A stretch of DNA of 64,000 nucleotides from Sialis fuliginosa (GCA_961205875.1 OY540810.1:9486001-9550000), one strand, 5' to 3'; numbered from the stretch's first letter, positions 12,291 through 24,959 are shown. Numbers and translations are program-made. The notes: generated by a model from the letters alone, not told the origin.

Positions 12291-13080
12291 CTGATTTCGG
12301 TACGTTACATTAATAAAAAAGATTTATTACCACTGTTCTACATGCATAAAAAAATAAAAACATTTTGACAGCCGCTGTTATATTAGCACTGATAAATAAT
12401 CACAATCGGATTGCAAAAATAAATAAAAAAAAACATTTTGAGAAACAGCAATACAACCAACCTGATAAAAAAGTGGGAATTAGAAAAACAAACAACAAAA
12501 TTATGATTTCAAAAAACCACAATCCGACAAGCGCTGTTTCACACGCAAGGGTTGAAATAAACCTGATAAATATTCAGAAACAGGGTTCAGAAAAACAAAC
12601 GTTCTCCTTGTTCGCCTATTAGCTGGATACCTATTCAACGTCAATTGGCAATTTGACCTACATCCAGAGTACTCAATTCTTTCCCATTGATCTTCAGGAT
12701 AACTCTTTCGACAAGAAACTCAAAATGTTGCCGAGATGATATAGAAGGCGTCCTTAAGTATCTCTAAGGTTAGCTTTGTTACGATCGTCTTCAATGGAGA
12801 ACATGTAAGGCCAATTTGGGTTGGTGTCTGATTAAATTTGAATTGTGGTATATATGTTCTAAATGATTTTTAGGGTATGAAGCTCAAATTGGAGTGAAAA
12901 GGTTAAGTTTTGATTAAGTTTGAATAGTGGCATGAATTTTAGGGTATAATTTCATATGAAGGTGCCAGCTTAAATTAAGGAAAAAATCGGTCAAGACATA
13001 CATGGGTGTATGCCACAAGGCTTCCGAAGTATGTATTACGTGGATTGCTTAGAGTCACTTTCAGGTGCATTTTTGAGTTG
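12291..13080. other. No gene supported
   Basis: The 85-codon frame at 12365-12622 is Lys/Asn/Ile-rich and has no domain. The region 12640-13060 is slightly less AT-rich but shows no repeat partner or splice-bounded frame that I can defend. Confidence 0.45.
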
Positions 13081-13084
13081 GAAA

Positions 13085-13190
13085 AAATATAATTATAGTG
13101 TCTTATTCTACTAATTAAGATCTACATTTTGACACCCCACTTGTTTAAATATAAAAATAAAAAATGAGTTAGAGTGGGGGGGGGGGTGTA
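13085..13190 (+). repeat. Short dispersed repeat with TTTGACACCCCAC core
   Basis: TCTACTAATTAAGATCTACA followed by TTTTGACACCCCACTTG matches the reverse complement of 48525-48625. It is followed by a G-run (GGGGGGGGGG) near 13157-13166. Class unknown. Confidence 0.45.
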
Positions 13191-14865
13191 AAATACTGCT
13201 TGGAACTGCTTTGGAAAATTTTATTTTCTCTTAATTATAAAAGAGGTTGATCGGGCATTTTGTTAACTAGTTACTGTTTTTTTACAAACTTCTTGTAAAA
13301 CGAAACATTGATTTTTGCTGTAAAGTTGTTACAATATTAAGAAAATATTGTTTTCGTTATGTATAAAACAACGATTTCTTGGCCAAAGTCAATTTTTTAC
13401 CTGTGAATCTGAAATACCAATTATAGTATATGCTTCAAGATTTTCAAGTTTTATTAAGTGTTTAGGTGCAAAATAACCTATCTCTATGGTCTAAAAACAA
13501 AATTAGTGTTATCAAATCAAATCAAGTAATTACACAGTATTAAATATTTCTCAGTGTAAACTATAAAAATATAAAATAAAGAACATTTAGAACAAAATTG
13601 CAATTTACGTCACTCCCCAAACAACCTCTGGTCTTTTGAACGTTGGCAATTTTGACGTAGATTCGTTTTATATTTAATGTCATGTTAATTCATATATGAA
13701 CACTTGGCTTCATCCCAAGGGTGCTACTAAAAACGCCATAAAACTGATAAACATGAAAAGGGCACGGCACTTGGACACCAGGGCTGTAACTGGTGTTTTA
13801 TGTCGTCAAAGAAAAACTACATGTGCAAGCATCAAGTGGTGCAAAATGACAGACAGTTTAATATATGAATTATAATGACGTTTTATTTTCTACTATACTA
13901 TTTAAAATTTTCAATTTTTGACGTGAATAACATCTAATGTTTCACGCCAGCCAGATACTAGGGGGGAGGGTATTTCAGAAACATTATGTAACGTTTTCAG
14001 GGTGATCTAAAACCATTGAATAACTCGGAAACTAAAAGGCCGACTGGGATGATTTTAATATCATTATAACCGGTGTATTGGTCTGTACCCATTAAACACT
14101 GAACGGCCCCCGCGGAAATGCGGCACGAGCGAAATCGTCTAATAAATCAGAAATAAACTATTCCATTTTGTTTCCTCCTCCTCGAGACCTTACAAATTTT
14201 ACCAATAACTTTTTTTAAAATTACATACCTAGTTCTCGAAATAATTCGTTGTGTCGATTTAAAATAAATAAAATGTATATTATTGTGTTAATATCCCTAA
14301 AAGTTGATATGTGAAATGTATCTACCATTTATTACAGTATGAAGGAGAGACATAAAACGATGAAAAAGCACTTTCCTAAAAGTTTAAGAGAATTCTAAAT
14401 TTAATCATGTAATATCATGGTGAAAATAATCTATTTTAACTTTACTCTTAAATTTCGTTCCACAATTTTTTGTCAAGTGTAAAACTATCTCGAAGTAGTA
14501 CGGTGATAAAAGTTTGATACTTTTTTGTGAGTTTGAAATGGCGGTACATAATTATTTAATGATGAGTGATTTAAGTATTTGTACTAATGGACTAATGAGT
14601 AATTCAATTTGTTCAAACATACATAGTTGATGGACATAATTTAAAATGCAATTAAATTGAAACTAAAGTTTTAATTTAATTGTTTTATTGAATTGAATTA
14701 TTTATTTATTTTGACTGAGTGGTGAATACCCATACAACTGGTTCCTCTAAAAATGTAGGTACTGCATTAACATTACAAATGCCATAATATTTTACATTTT
14801 TCTTACAAAATAACAATTTAAAATTTTTCATTGGTTTAATTTCATTAATATCATATGTGCCTTTA
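13191..14865. other. No gene supported
   Basis: At 13702-13872 one plus-strand frame contains KRARHLDTRAVTGVL, which faintly recalls a LINE RNase H region, but it is too short to call. A GC-richer spot at 14095-14125 (GAACGGCCCCCGCGGAAATG) has no visible feature. Confidence 0.4.
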
Positions 14866-14869
14866 ATTT

Positions 14870-15255
14870 TTCTTTTATTATTTTCATGTTTCGAAGGAAA
14901 TGAAATGGATGGTTCGAATTGTACTACCTTCAAAACGTAAAGTTGTTTTTTTGCATGGTGTGTGTCTGTCTGTCTGGATGTAGAATTTTCTTGCGTTCGC
15001 GATAACTTTTGTAAAAATGTATCTATTTGAAGTGATGACTTCAGACTTATAGATTTCGGGTCTAATCGGATAAAGTGATTTAGAAATATTCAAAATTTTG
15101 CATATATTTTGTATCTGTTATTGTTTAGCGAAGGAATGTTTTTAATTTTAATTTTTACTAATTTTGATGAAACTTCATATACTTGAAGTTCACTTGAACT
15201 TTTTATTTGTGCCACATGGCCATTGAAGGGGTGAAAACCACCCTCAGGATTTTAG
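14870..15255 (-). repeat. Diverged inverted copy of family S
   Basis: On the minus strand the order of segments (TTGAAGGGGTGAAAA-type word, TTCGAAATTTT-type word, the CACACAGACACAC-like tract with ATCCAGACAGACAGACACAC, then TTTTGAAGGTAGTACAATTC and ACATGAAA) parallels the well preserved copies at 19446-20220 and 39750-40517. Similarity is low and interrupted, so this is an old copy. The two overlapping small frames here are by-products. Confidence 0.5.
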
Positions 15256-17185
15256 AAATTTATCATTTTTGTTAAGTAACATGAAAACTGGTTTCCCAAG
15301 GAAAAAATGTTGTTTGTATAATTTTTAGAGCAATATATCTCAATCTATACGAGATAGGTGGTAATTTTTTTTACCCTTCACCTTCTATATGACTTTCCTG
15401 CCGAATTGAATATGATCAATTAAAACCCCTCATCTGTGACGGGCTGAAATAATGAAGATCCAAAATCCTATGAAAATTAGCTAACATTACTATGCTGATT
15501 TAAGAGTTGAGGGATGGAATGTCAAAAGTCTTATTATAATCTTATAATTGCTTTACTATGTATTATAAGTTCCGAGGATATAAGACATATTTTATTTGCA
15601 TCAGTTGTCTCGAGTTTACCACCGAGGAATACGTAGTTTTACTTCAAAAAATGAGTGATTAAAAAAATTCAAAAAGTACGAAATTCGTTGTATAGCCTAA
15701 TATCAAACAAATTATAAGAACACATTTTAGAATTATTTTTATTTATGTGCAATCCTCGAAAAATTTTAGGTCGTCAATGCGGCCCGTAGATCAATTTGGG
15801 TTGACCAGGCCCGTATTAACCAATCAAAAATAATATCTTCAGTGTACTATAAACTACGCCCCACAACAAAATAACTATGCAGTCCAATTACATGACAACC
15901 CTGTTTTCATATTTTGACTCGACTCCTTATGCTGCAGTACACAAAAAGCTATTTCAAATTTAAATATCCTTCTCATTCTTTAAACTGTAGTGCGTCAGAT
16001 ATTATCATCTAGCATTTGTCTTCAAAATTAAATACGTATTCCATTCTCAGCATCCGCTAGCTGGCGTTGCCTTTCTTCTTTTGATAACGCATACACCTCA
16101 TCCTATAATTTTTGTTTCTTTAACATCCACATTAAATTTCCTCATCTCTTCCTTACAGAGATACTTATCGTACTTTGTAATTCAACTCATTATCTCTTTA
16201 AGTATTTGCTTCCCCTATCTTCTATCTACCTCCCCTGCATACCCCCTTCTGCTCTTTACGGGTTTCGTCAAGGCTTCACGTAATGTACATTAACTTTAAA
16301 GTGTTGAGAAAATAAGGTTTGGGCTGGTTCTTTTATCAATAACGATACTGTAATTAATCTAATTTACGTTTAATGATATCTTTATGATTTATTTCTCTTT
16401 CGAGATTTTTATGTGATAATATTTATATGTAGTATAAGAAAGTATTAAACCGATTTTGACATATTTTTTAAAACAACTGGAAACGGATATTTATTATTTG
16501 TTATTTTTTTAATTTTTCAAATTATTTGTGTATAAGAAAAAAATTATAAAATAAATGTTTGTAGAGAATATTGTTATAATTTATCTGATAGGAATAGTTT
16601 GAGTTATTAAATTTTAACAGTGTACTGAGATTAAGAGAAAAACAGTGAAACAAATAATTAATTTGATATGGAAATCATATTTCAAGCTCTTATCAACAAA
16701 AAATTACAGACATAAATTATAGGAAAAAATGAGCCGAAAACTCAAGCGTATTTTTTTTAAATATTAATCCACTAACCAGAAGTGTCTTTAAAACTCTGAT
16801 GATGATAGTATTGTTATTGAAACACGTGTAAATCTAAACTCGTAGTTAGGAAATTTGTATTTTTTAGGCAAAATATTAAATTAAAATTGAAACTTAATAT
16901 TTAAAAATCATTCGTTTAGGATTCCTACAACAAAATAAACGTTAAATATACAAATAAAACATATAACAGGATGTTTGCGATATCTTAAGGATAATTTGGA
17001 AGATTTAGTTTGGCCTTCGTTCAGCTTGAGAGTCAAGGATATGTCTCCTAGTTCCAGGTTCATCCTACTTTCTTATTCACCATACGTAATCGCCATTCAC
17101 ATTAGATTTTGTCGTGCCTCTTCACTGTTAAGGCGATACGCTTGTCACACACAAACACACATACACACTACACACGTGTTCAGTG
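15256..17185. other. No gene; possible hAT end near 15.77-15.82 kb
   Basis: At 15775-15812 AATGCGGCCCGTAGATCAAT and then GGTTGACCAGGCCCG looks like the GCGGCCCG...GGCCAGCCC type of hAT terminus, in degraded form. Elsewhere AT-rich. The pyrimidine-rich stretch at 16081-16293 gives a 70-codon frame with no domain. Confidence 0.4.
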
Positions 17186-17375
17186 GTAGCCCGTGCGTAA
17201 AAAAATATTCAGAGTAACATTTTATTTTTCATTTTTTTTCTACAACCGTATAAAAAAGTAGGCTTTTTCATTGACATTTCAGTGTGTAAAGTAGTACTTT
17301 TGCGCTCGCCGTGCGTAAAAAGTTTTTTCACGCACGGCGTGCGCAAAAGTATTTCCATAGTAACACATACATTTA
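17186..17375. repeat. Hairpin with CCGTGCGTAAAA words
   Basis: 17295-17351 folds on itself: TACTTTTGCGCTCGCCGTGC pairs with GCACGGCGTGCGCAAAAGTA with one mismatch, around a short A/T loop. The word CCCGTGCGTAAAAAAATATT upstream at 17190 repeats part of the arm. This may be a small MITE or the terminus of one; no target duplication found. Confidence 0.6.
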
Positions 17376-17925
17376 CATTTTTACATTTTTTTATGATTAA
17401 TGAATTTTATAAATACTATTGTATTATAGTATTAAACAAATTACTAAAGTTTAAGTACTATTTTAATTATTGTAATAAACGAAATTATTAATAAAATTAA
17501 ATAAAATATAAACAATACCGTAAGGGTTTTTCTTGGCACAATTCATGGTATTATTTGTAATTTTCATATATCAATTTAGATTTTGCAGATAGTAAATTTA
17601 AAATTACAGAATTTGCAGCTTCTGATATCTCTGGTGGTGCACACTTATGTTCTTTCTCAGTATCACAACGCGTTTTTCACACTCGTGTGATTGTTAGTCG
17701 AATCTAATTACATTTCTAGTGTCAAATTATAAATGTGATAAATCACAAACAGCATTTAGACATATTCACAATAGAAAAGATGGTATACATTTTTACAGAT
17801 AAAAGAATGCCTACTACTCGAAATTAAAGTACCAATACATTACTATTATAGTGCATGTATCATAAACAATACTGCATTATTTTAATACTATAGTTCAGAT
17901 ATTTTTTGAAGAAAACATATTAAGG
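17376..17925. other. AT-rich DNA, nothing recognised
   Basis: No coding frame and no repeat match found between the hairpin and the start of similarity to the family at 58.2 kb. Confidence 0.45.
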
Positions 17926-17929
17926 CCTA

Positions 17930-19325
17930 TAGTATTATTAAAAAAATTCAGAACAAGTCTTATTTTTACACCATAACAATTGGAAATTTTAAAAAATCTT
18001 TGATATACAGGCAGAGTCATATCAGGTGGAACAAACTTGAACGCTTATTAAGAAAAAAATTCATATAAACATGTGTCCGGAAACTCTTCGTGAGGGAGCT
18101 ACAGACTCGCAAAGATTTTGTCTCAAATTAGTTTTATTTAATATTTTGAGGACCCATTGTGATACAGTACTTAAATTTGACATCCAGTTTAATATTATAC
18201 GTGTTATCGATTTCCAGTATCAACCAATGATTATTTAGACCAGGGATATATGGGGCCAGTCCGACCAGTGGGCCCATTGAGTTATATCTAGTTTTTTTTG
18301 TTCTTAATTTTTTTCCTAAAAAAAAAAACAAACTGTTTTTCTCCATGTGGCCGTCCGCCGCCCCTTCTGAACTGGAACCCAGAGCAGTCGCCCAGCCTCC
18401 CTCCCTAAACTCAACATTGCTGTTATACATTAACAAACTAAGCAACGAATTTTAATAAATATAAAAATTTTAAACATCAAGTATTCTTTTTTCCAAAGCT
18501 TACTTGACTTTTTAATATTGCACTCGATTGTTGTAGTTTTGGCTGACGCCTCGACTAACAAAAATATTTTAATTTTCCATGGCAATTGTGATTTTTATTC
18601 AATAATGAATAAAATGCGTTGTATCTTTGTTATGAGTTGTTTTATTATCGAAAATACGAAAACTTTTGTGATCATTTAAAAAAAATAATTGTTCTACGAT
18701 TTAAAAATTTTCACTCGATCTTTCTTTTTATAATCGGTTTAGTATTAATACGTGTTTAATACTAAACCTATTATAAAATTTCATAACTATTTCAAAATGG
18801 GTTATCAAAATATTATATAAAAACTAATTTTAGACAAAATATTTGAGAGTCTGTAGCTCTCTCGCGAAGAATTTCCGGACACATGTTTATAAACTTTTTT
18901 TCTTGAAATATTTTTCTCGATCAACTGTTCAAATTTGTTCCACCTGATATGATTGAATATAATGTATAATTGAACAGTTCAATGTCCGTAATATAATGAC
19001 ATTTTATTAATATATCATTATAATTTTATTTTTTTAAGGTCAATTAATGTTATAATTACAATCATACTTTTGCTGCCCAAAATATTAAAAACGGCATTTG
19101 TGTTATGAAATGATTGGTTTCCATTAACATTTTTGCTTATAAAATGTTGTTATATCATAATTATTATATTTATGTTTGATTTTTTAAACAAATACAACAT
19201 ATATTATTTATAAATTTTTTAGTAAAAAGCAGTAATAAAATTTAAAATTCCGGAAAATCTGGCCGGAACCGGAACCGGAATAAAATCGCGAATTCCGGTT
19301 GGACCGGAATTCCGGTACACCCCTA
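17930..19325 (+). mobile_element. CCGGAATTCCGG-ended element (family Q), interrupted copy
   Basis: The left part (AAGTCTTATTTTTACACCAT, AATCTTTGATATA) and the right part (CAATGTCCGTAATATAATGA, AAATGTTGTTATATCATAAT, then GGACCGGAATTCCGGTACAC) match 58190-59095 in the same order. The end GACCGGAATTCCGGTACACC followed by CC resembles a hAT terminus (AGGGGTGTACCGG type). In this copy a foldback (18018-18951) sits between the two parts. In the 58-kb copy other DNA sits elsewhere. No protein-coding part. Confidence 0.6.
18018..18951. mobile_element. Small foldback element inserted in family Q
   Basis: CATATCAGGTGGAACAAACT at the left is the inverse of the right end, GTTCAAATTTGTTCCACCTG then ATATG. 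Next inward, ACATGTGTCCGGAAACTCTT pairs with the 18.87-kb segment. It is related to the inner part of the 2.2-4.3-kb foldback, sharing ACATGTGTCCG, the GACCAGGG...GGGCCCAT block and the outer word TATACAGGC. The uninterrupted family Q sequence at 58.25 kb shows that this is an insertion. Outer ends with a TA duplication (TATACAGG...) would fit a Tc1/mariner-type MITE, which is inference. The GC-rich centre (18345-18415) gives a spurious minus-strand frame. Confidence 0.7.
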
Positions 19326-19445
19326 TTCCCGAGTACTTATAAACCACTTAAAAAATTTATGAAAACATGAAAACTTTACTAAATATTAATAATTTTAGGT
19401 GATGGCGCGCGAGAATCAGCTTTGGTCCGTTTTATTATATAAGTT

Positions 19446-20220
19446 AAATATCGGTATGGAGAACCATACATGACTTCCATGTTCTTTCTATCTTTTTAAA
19501 TAATTTTTAAATATACATTTTTTAAAATATTTTATTTATATAACCTACTACTATGAATATACATATCGTAATACATTAAAAAAACATAAATACTTACAAC
19601 GGTTACAGCTCTTTTTGCCATTTGTACATAAATATTAGTTTTCTAATGTCAAAAACATAATTCACATTCGTAGAAAAACTAATTTGACAATTTGAATTTA
19701 GTTGCATTTGTTTCCAAGGCAACATGAATTAATGACATATTAGTATTTAAAATTCAAATTTTAAGTGTGTTTTTCACCCCTTTAACGGCTGTTTAGGCAC
19801 GTACAAATAATAAATGTCCCTTAGATTCAATTGAACTGCAAATGTACCAAATCTTATCAAAATTAGTGAGATAATATTCGCAATATTCACTTTTTAGACG
19901 AAAAAAGTTACAAAATTTCGAATATTTCCAAAACCCCTAATCCGATTAGCACCAAAATCAATAGGTCTGGAGTACTCACTGAGACAAACATTTTCCCCAA
20001 AAATAATTTAGATCGGTGCATTTTTACGGTAGTTATCGTGAACGAAAAAAAAATCTACATCCTGACACACAGACACACAGACACACGCACAGCCACCATG
20101 CGGAAATTAACTTTTCTTTAAGTTTTGAAGTTAGTACAATCAGAATTTGTCATTTTCTCGGACACGATTTTTCGATGGTTTTACAATAGTTCCATTTCTT
20201 TCAGAACATGGAAGTAAAAA
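19446..20220 (+). mobile_element. Family S element, well preserved copy 1
   Basis: About 775 bp matching 39750-40517 almost base for base by eye, with only scattered substitutions. It has inner terminal repeats: ACTTCCATGTTCT near the left end and AGAACATGGAAGT near the right end. A CACAGACACACAGACACACG tract lies near the 3' part. No reading frame of note. High similarity of the two copies implies recent activity or gene conversion. Confidence 0.75.
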
Positions 20221-20224
20221 ATAT

Positions 20225-21020
20225 ATCTTTATTAGTTGGAATATTCTCAATGTATTATTCAGGAATTGTATTTAGTTTAGGTAAAAGAAGTTTCAATTAA
20301 TTTAAATGATTCAAACGTTTATAAACGAACTACCACTGTGCAAACAATCTTTCTCTAGATAACAGCATCCGAGGTTTTCATGCAAACGACACTGTCTTCA
20401 TACTACATATTAGTATATGTATGTGTTAGTGTGTCCCATCATCTCAACAAATCATCTACGCGGCATGCGAAAATAAAGGATTTAAAACGCTATTATGTTT
20501 AAGGCGTACATTCATTTCGTTTTTATATGACTTCCCATGAACGTGCGATTCATCACAACTTCCCCCTCTGCTCCCATCTCGTAAGTGCGTGTTGACCCGT
20601 GCGCACACATGCGTGAGTTCACGTGACGTTGCGTGAGCGTGAGTGCGTGACGGTATCGCTAGATACGTCCTGATAGATTTCGTATGACGGGTTTTTATTT
20701 TTGTTTCAGTTTTGATTCGGTAGCTATTTTTAGATGTAATCCGTTTCATCTTGCCTGTAATTGTCAGAAACGATGTTTATATTTGATGTTCTCCAGAGGT
20801 TATGATCAAGATTATATTTACTGATATAGAAAACTATTTATTGACATGGAGATATGGGTTTTCAATCATAACTATTGGGCTTTTAATATACATATATCTA
20901 AATTTGATACGTTGAATGATTCAAAGTAAAACGCAATTTTTCAATGAACATAATTTTTTTCAAATTTACTTGGAGACCTTGAAACATTTTATACTTGCAA
21001 ATTTGTTCAACAATTTCTTT
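20225..21020. other. No gene supported
   Basis: A CG-richer block at 20580-20660 with repeated GCGTGAGT/CACGTGAC words creates a 97-codon minus-strand frame of His/Arg/Thr-rich simple sequence. It has no domain and I reject it as a gene. Confidence 0.5.
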
Positions 21021-21027
21021 GATTTAA

Positions 21028-21198
21028 GGGGTTACATCGAATCGTCACTTCGGAAAATGATAAGAAAAAAAGCAATAAAATGATTTGGATTTAACGTGAA
21101 TGTTCGCGGTTGTATTAAGATGTTTATACATCATTTAAGTTAATAAAAAAAATTGTGAAAAATACAAACTTAAAAATAAAGATATAAGATGTTGTATA
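21028..21198. mobile_element. TTAA-flanked element, internally deleted copy
   Basis: It begins after TTAA (21024-21027) with GGGGTTACATCGAATCGTCA and CTTCGGAAAATGATA, matching the left end of 8523-9388. From 21105 (TATTAAGATGTTTATACATC) it matches the right end of that element. The middle of about 600 bp is absent, the usual form of a deletion derivative. The right terminus is cut where a family D fragment begins. Confidence 0.5.
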
Positions 21199-21345
21199 GT
21201 TACCCGCTAGAAATTTAGGTTAGGTAGGAACTGTCAGACATAAAACCCATGAAGAAGAAGGTTAGATAATACAGATGTCTGTTATGATAGTCGATAAAAT
21301 AGATGACGGCTATAAATGTTACACTCCCAATTTTTTATCTAAAGT
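21199..21345 (-). mobile_element. Family D (Helitron-like) fragment, copy 3
   Basis: AGTTACCCGCTAGAAATTTA, then GGTTAGGTAGGAACTGTCAG and ACAGATGTCTGTTATGATAG, match the 4356-4460 part of copy 2 in the same orientation. The TCTG tract part is missing. Confidence 0.55.
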
Positions 21346-21349
21346 AATT

Positions 21350-22194
21350 ATATAGTTAATACATTGAAAAAAAATTCCTACAACACTAGTAAAAACAAAC
21401 GTGAAGCGTATAGCCACAGCCTAGGTTTGTATTTAACAATATTGATTGATTGTGAAGTGCACTAGTTAGGAAACGTGCGGTTAGTTGCTTAACTTCATGT
21501 GAGACGTGAATAAATTTTAATTAGTGAACTTAGAATTATATATTTATGAAAATAATTTTTGTTAAATAATTTTTTATGTATTAATACTGTATAAATACTA
21601 GTCTTTTAGATTGGGGCTGGGGGGGGGGGGGGGGGTGAATAGATAAAATGGCGGGTTTGGTAAGTTCAGAGTAATTGAACGAGATTCCAAGAAGTGTATT
21701 AGTTTTAAACTTTCCAGTTAATGGTAATTTGTTCTTATAATGTTTATAGGATCATTAGAGTAAAAAATTATGGTTGGATTATAAGAAATAATGATAAAAC
21801 ATGTTCTGCTTATATAATCATTTTCACACAGCTTTAAAATGACGAAATAATTGTACTTTTTTCTCAATTTTATGTTGACACTGTGCGAGCACAGATACCG
21901 CGAAGTTAAATTTTGTGATGTTAAAATATTTGCTTCAAGTTTTAATTGAAATTTTAATTGAGGTAGCCATTAAATTTACATTTTACTTATATGGGTTAAG
22001 CAAAGTGAAATTGTAGAAGTAGAAAAGCAACGATATTTTTAATATAATGTGTACAAGAACTTTTAGTTTTATACTATGAAAAATATATGTAGGTACTTAC
22101 ATTATTATTTATTACTCGTTGATAACAAATATGATGGTAACTTGAAATTATACATTTAAATAATTTGTTTAAAAAAAATTAAACTGTGATTAAA
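21350..22194. other. No gene; long G run at 21.62 kb
   Basis: 21619-21635 is an uninterrupted run of G, following TTGGGGCTG. The rest is AT-rich without a notable frame. Confidence 0.6.
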
Positions 22195-22562
22195 AAACGT
22201 ATTTTTGTCTGTCTGTTTGTCTGTCCGTCGCGCTTATAATTCGAGAACCGCTTAAGTGATTTACGTGTTTTTTTTTTTAATTCATAAATATGTTCATTGC
22301 TCAGGTTTTAGTTTATATTTTCTTACGTAAGGTAATATAAAGAATAAGCAGTGACGATAATAGTAAATCAAGTCTGAAAAAAGTTTGCCGCTAGCGCGCT
22401 CTTTTGCAATACGCTGCCTAAACCGTTAAATATTGAACAATATAATGTAGTAAGGAACTGTGTAGAATAAAAATATCTAAAATAATTCATTTATATTTTT
22501 CAAAAACCCTAAACAATTATTCAGTAGTCTACACGAGCGAAGCCGCGGACATAGCTAGTATA
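22195..22562 (+). mobile_element. CTAGT-ended repeat (Helitron-like), copy 4
   Basis: It begins with GTCTGTCTGTTTGTCTGTCC and CGAGAACCGCTTAAGTGATT, and ends CACGAGCGAAGCCGCGGACA then TAGCTAGTA. The GCGAAGCCGCGG plus CTAGT terminus is the same design as family D, with a different interior. A Helitron-type 3' end is inferred from the terminal CTAG and short GC hairpin. Confidence 0.55.
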
Positions 22563-22739
22563 CTATATAATTATTTTTTAATTTTAAACAAAACTTTTTA
22601 TATCTACCCTCCTAGTGTTGATTTTTTTTTGTAAATCTGGCATCATCATATCCCTTCCCAATTTTTTCAAATTTTTTTACTATTCCATTCGGAGATACAG
22701 TTAGAAGACAAAATATGTTTCCATTTTTTTAACTGGCCA

Positions 22740-22870
22740 AAAAATGTTTTTATATTTAAATTCTTCGAATTGTCAGCTGTCATATGATAACTCATTGAAT
22801 AAAACATAATTTTTGGTAACCCATTAACTTCTTTCAAAAAGCGCAAAAAGCTTAAAATTTTATTAACATC
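22740..22870 (+). repeat. Dispersed repeat, family E, copy 3
   Basis: AAATTCTTCGAATTGTCAGC, ATATGATAACTCATTGAATA and AACCCATTAACTTC then AAGCTTAAAATTTT match copies at 1240 and 12095. Confidence 0.5.
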
Positions 22871-24955
22871 GCTGAAGTTATAATATTAATTTTAACATTA
22901 CAAATAATGAACAATCTATATTGTAAAATAAAACATAAATTAGCACAGGAAACCGCATCCAATGGGTGTGATCAAGTCGACATATTACGTAACCTATGAA
23001 TTTAAATTTCAGCGAACAACAAGGTACTAATTAGCTGAGACAAAGACGCAGCTAAATAATTGCGTGCAATAGCAAACAAAGACCTTTAGTAAATGTCGTT
23101 AGGCGAATATTAACACAAATTGTATAATATTGTTCTGAGATTCGATACTAACCATTAACGGTAACTGCAGATATCGACTTGGCCACGAAACTCAAATAAA
23201 ATGTTGTAAAATTGAATTATTCCGATTGGAATTTAGAAACGGTCTAGGGTAGGTACTAGATATTTAGTAGGCCGTTATTGGCGGTTTAGGAACAATGCGT
23301 AGTTAACGTATTGTTGGAAACACAGTTTTAGGATTAGATAAAAATGAATGTTCAATAATATATGTATATACACTCCTAAGCCGAAAAGGTCGATTTTCTC
23401 TATTTATATATTAACTGTTTTATCTTAAATACATTTTTAGAACTTTGGTCAGAGGTCGTCTATAAAATACGTACGCAAAAAGGGGGTAGGGATGTAATTA
23501 CCTAGCGTGATGATATGTGACCAGGAAAGAGGAGAGGGTCCAAACAAACGTGACTAAACGCGCAGCGACCATTTTACGCGCTAGTGTAAATGTACAATCA
23601 GTATAGCTCGACATTTCACGCTTATTTTGGTCTCGAGTAATAGATCTCGATGAAATCTACGAGGTACAAGTACAAATCAAAACATTGAACCAGTTTTAGT
23701 GAGTGAAAAACTTCATATAATAATAAAAATTAAAAATAAGTCAATGTCGGCTAAAGACGTACAGCATTGGAAAGAGCGTCTCAGCAGCATCGGAAAATAT
23801 ACCATTATCAGTAGCTGAAAGGGTCAGGAGGTAGAGAGCACGCCAAAATGCGAAAGCTAGCGGATTGGTCAACGACGGCGCAAGAACATCATAAGTCTGA
23901 GTTTTATCTAACTTCACTGCCACAAATGACGCGACCTTGGATTTGGAACGTATTCACGTCAATCCTTCGACTGTGCATCCCGACACAGTCACACCCATTA
24001 AAAAAAAAGATTTTATTATTCAGTCACGATATAACAGATATTGTATTCAAAGATTTTTTCTTTATTCATAAAAATAATCATTCAGAGGGGTCCATTATTA
24101 TTATTAATGTGATGCAGTGGGAAATAGGGGGAGGGAGAGGTCAAAATACGTGAATTTTGCGTGCCGTATTTTATGGATCCTCCTTTACAAAAGATATTAA
24201 TATGGATAACAAATAAGCGAAAAAATGAAAATACTATTTTTGAAGTTATACTTCGTTAAGCGCATTCAGAGTGAAATTTTAGTAATGCAACGGAAATGAA
24301 GTTGAAATATACTGAAGTTGATAATATAGATTTCTGTTATGGTAGTCGGTAAAACAGGTTTTTAGTTTTGCATTTGTTGCAAGATGTCACTACGCCAAAG
24401 AAGTATAACTTCTTTCGCACGTACATAAATACACATACCACATATAGGCTTTTTGAGGTTAGACTTTCGATTTGGTTAGCTAACTCTTCGGATATCTGAA
24501 TATATGAAACGATTTTTATCTACATCTAAATTATTTGATAATATGTATACGATTTTATAAAATTTAAGTTGGAGTCCATTTTTCTTGATAATAAAAAACC
24601 CAGAGAACATTTTCATCCGCAGATTTAGTAAAATATGATAAATTATATACTTTATTTACATAAATCTTCATGTAATTCACTTGTTTAAATGCCCAAACTT
24701 CCAAAAATATGAAACTAAAATTCAGCGCTTATTTAAAAAAGACTTAAATACGTTTCCCGTTTTTACAGTAGTTTGAAAAAGATTCCGCGGTGATTAATGA
24801 GGTATATTGTTGACAAGAAGGAAGGATGGAATAAGAAAATGATTTTATCTTAATGTGACGAATTGTAAAATGAGAGTTTTATTTTCGGTCGTCGATGGGG
24901 AGATATTAAGGGTAGTTATAAAAAAAGAGATCTGTGTTAATTTGAAAAATATTAC
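22871..24955. other. No gene supported; short repeat at 24.26 kb
   Basis: 24240-24305 (AAGTTATACTTCGTTAAGCG, then TTTAGTAATGCAACGGAAAT) is the reverse complement of 54840-54905, a short dispersed repeat. Frames at 23741-23923 (minus) and 23848-24153 (plus) overlap on a patch of normal GC content and show no recognisable domain. Confidence 0.45.
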
Positions 24956-24959
24956 TTAC

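Noticed and set aside
13702-13872. Possible LINE RNase H remnant (KRARHLDTRAVTGVL)
   Set aside because: Only about 15 residues look suggestive, and the expected downstream His/Cys residues are not in frame.
20456-20749. 97-codon minus-strand frame
   Set aside because: It translates repeated GCGTGAGT/CACGTGAC simple sequence into His/Arg/Thr runs; not a credible protein.
23741-24153. Overlapping frames on both strands at 23.7-24.1 kb
   Set aside because: Neither shows a recognisable motif. Overlap on opposite strands in a patch of normal GC content is expected by chance. Possibly an old transposon relic, but not supportable.
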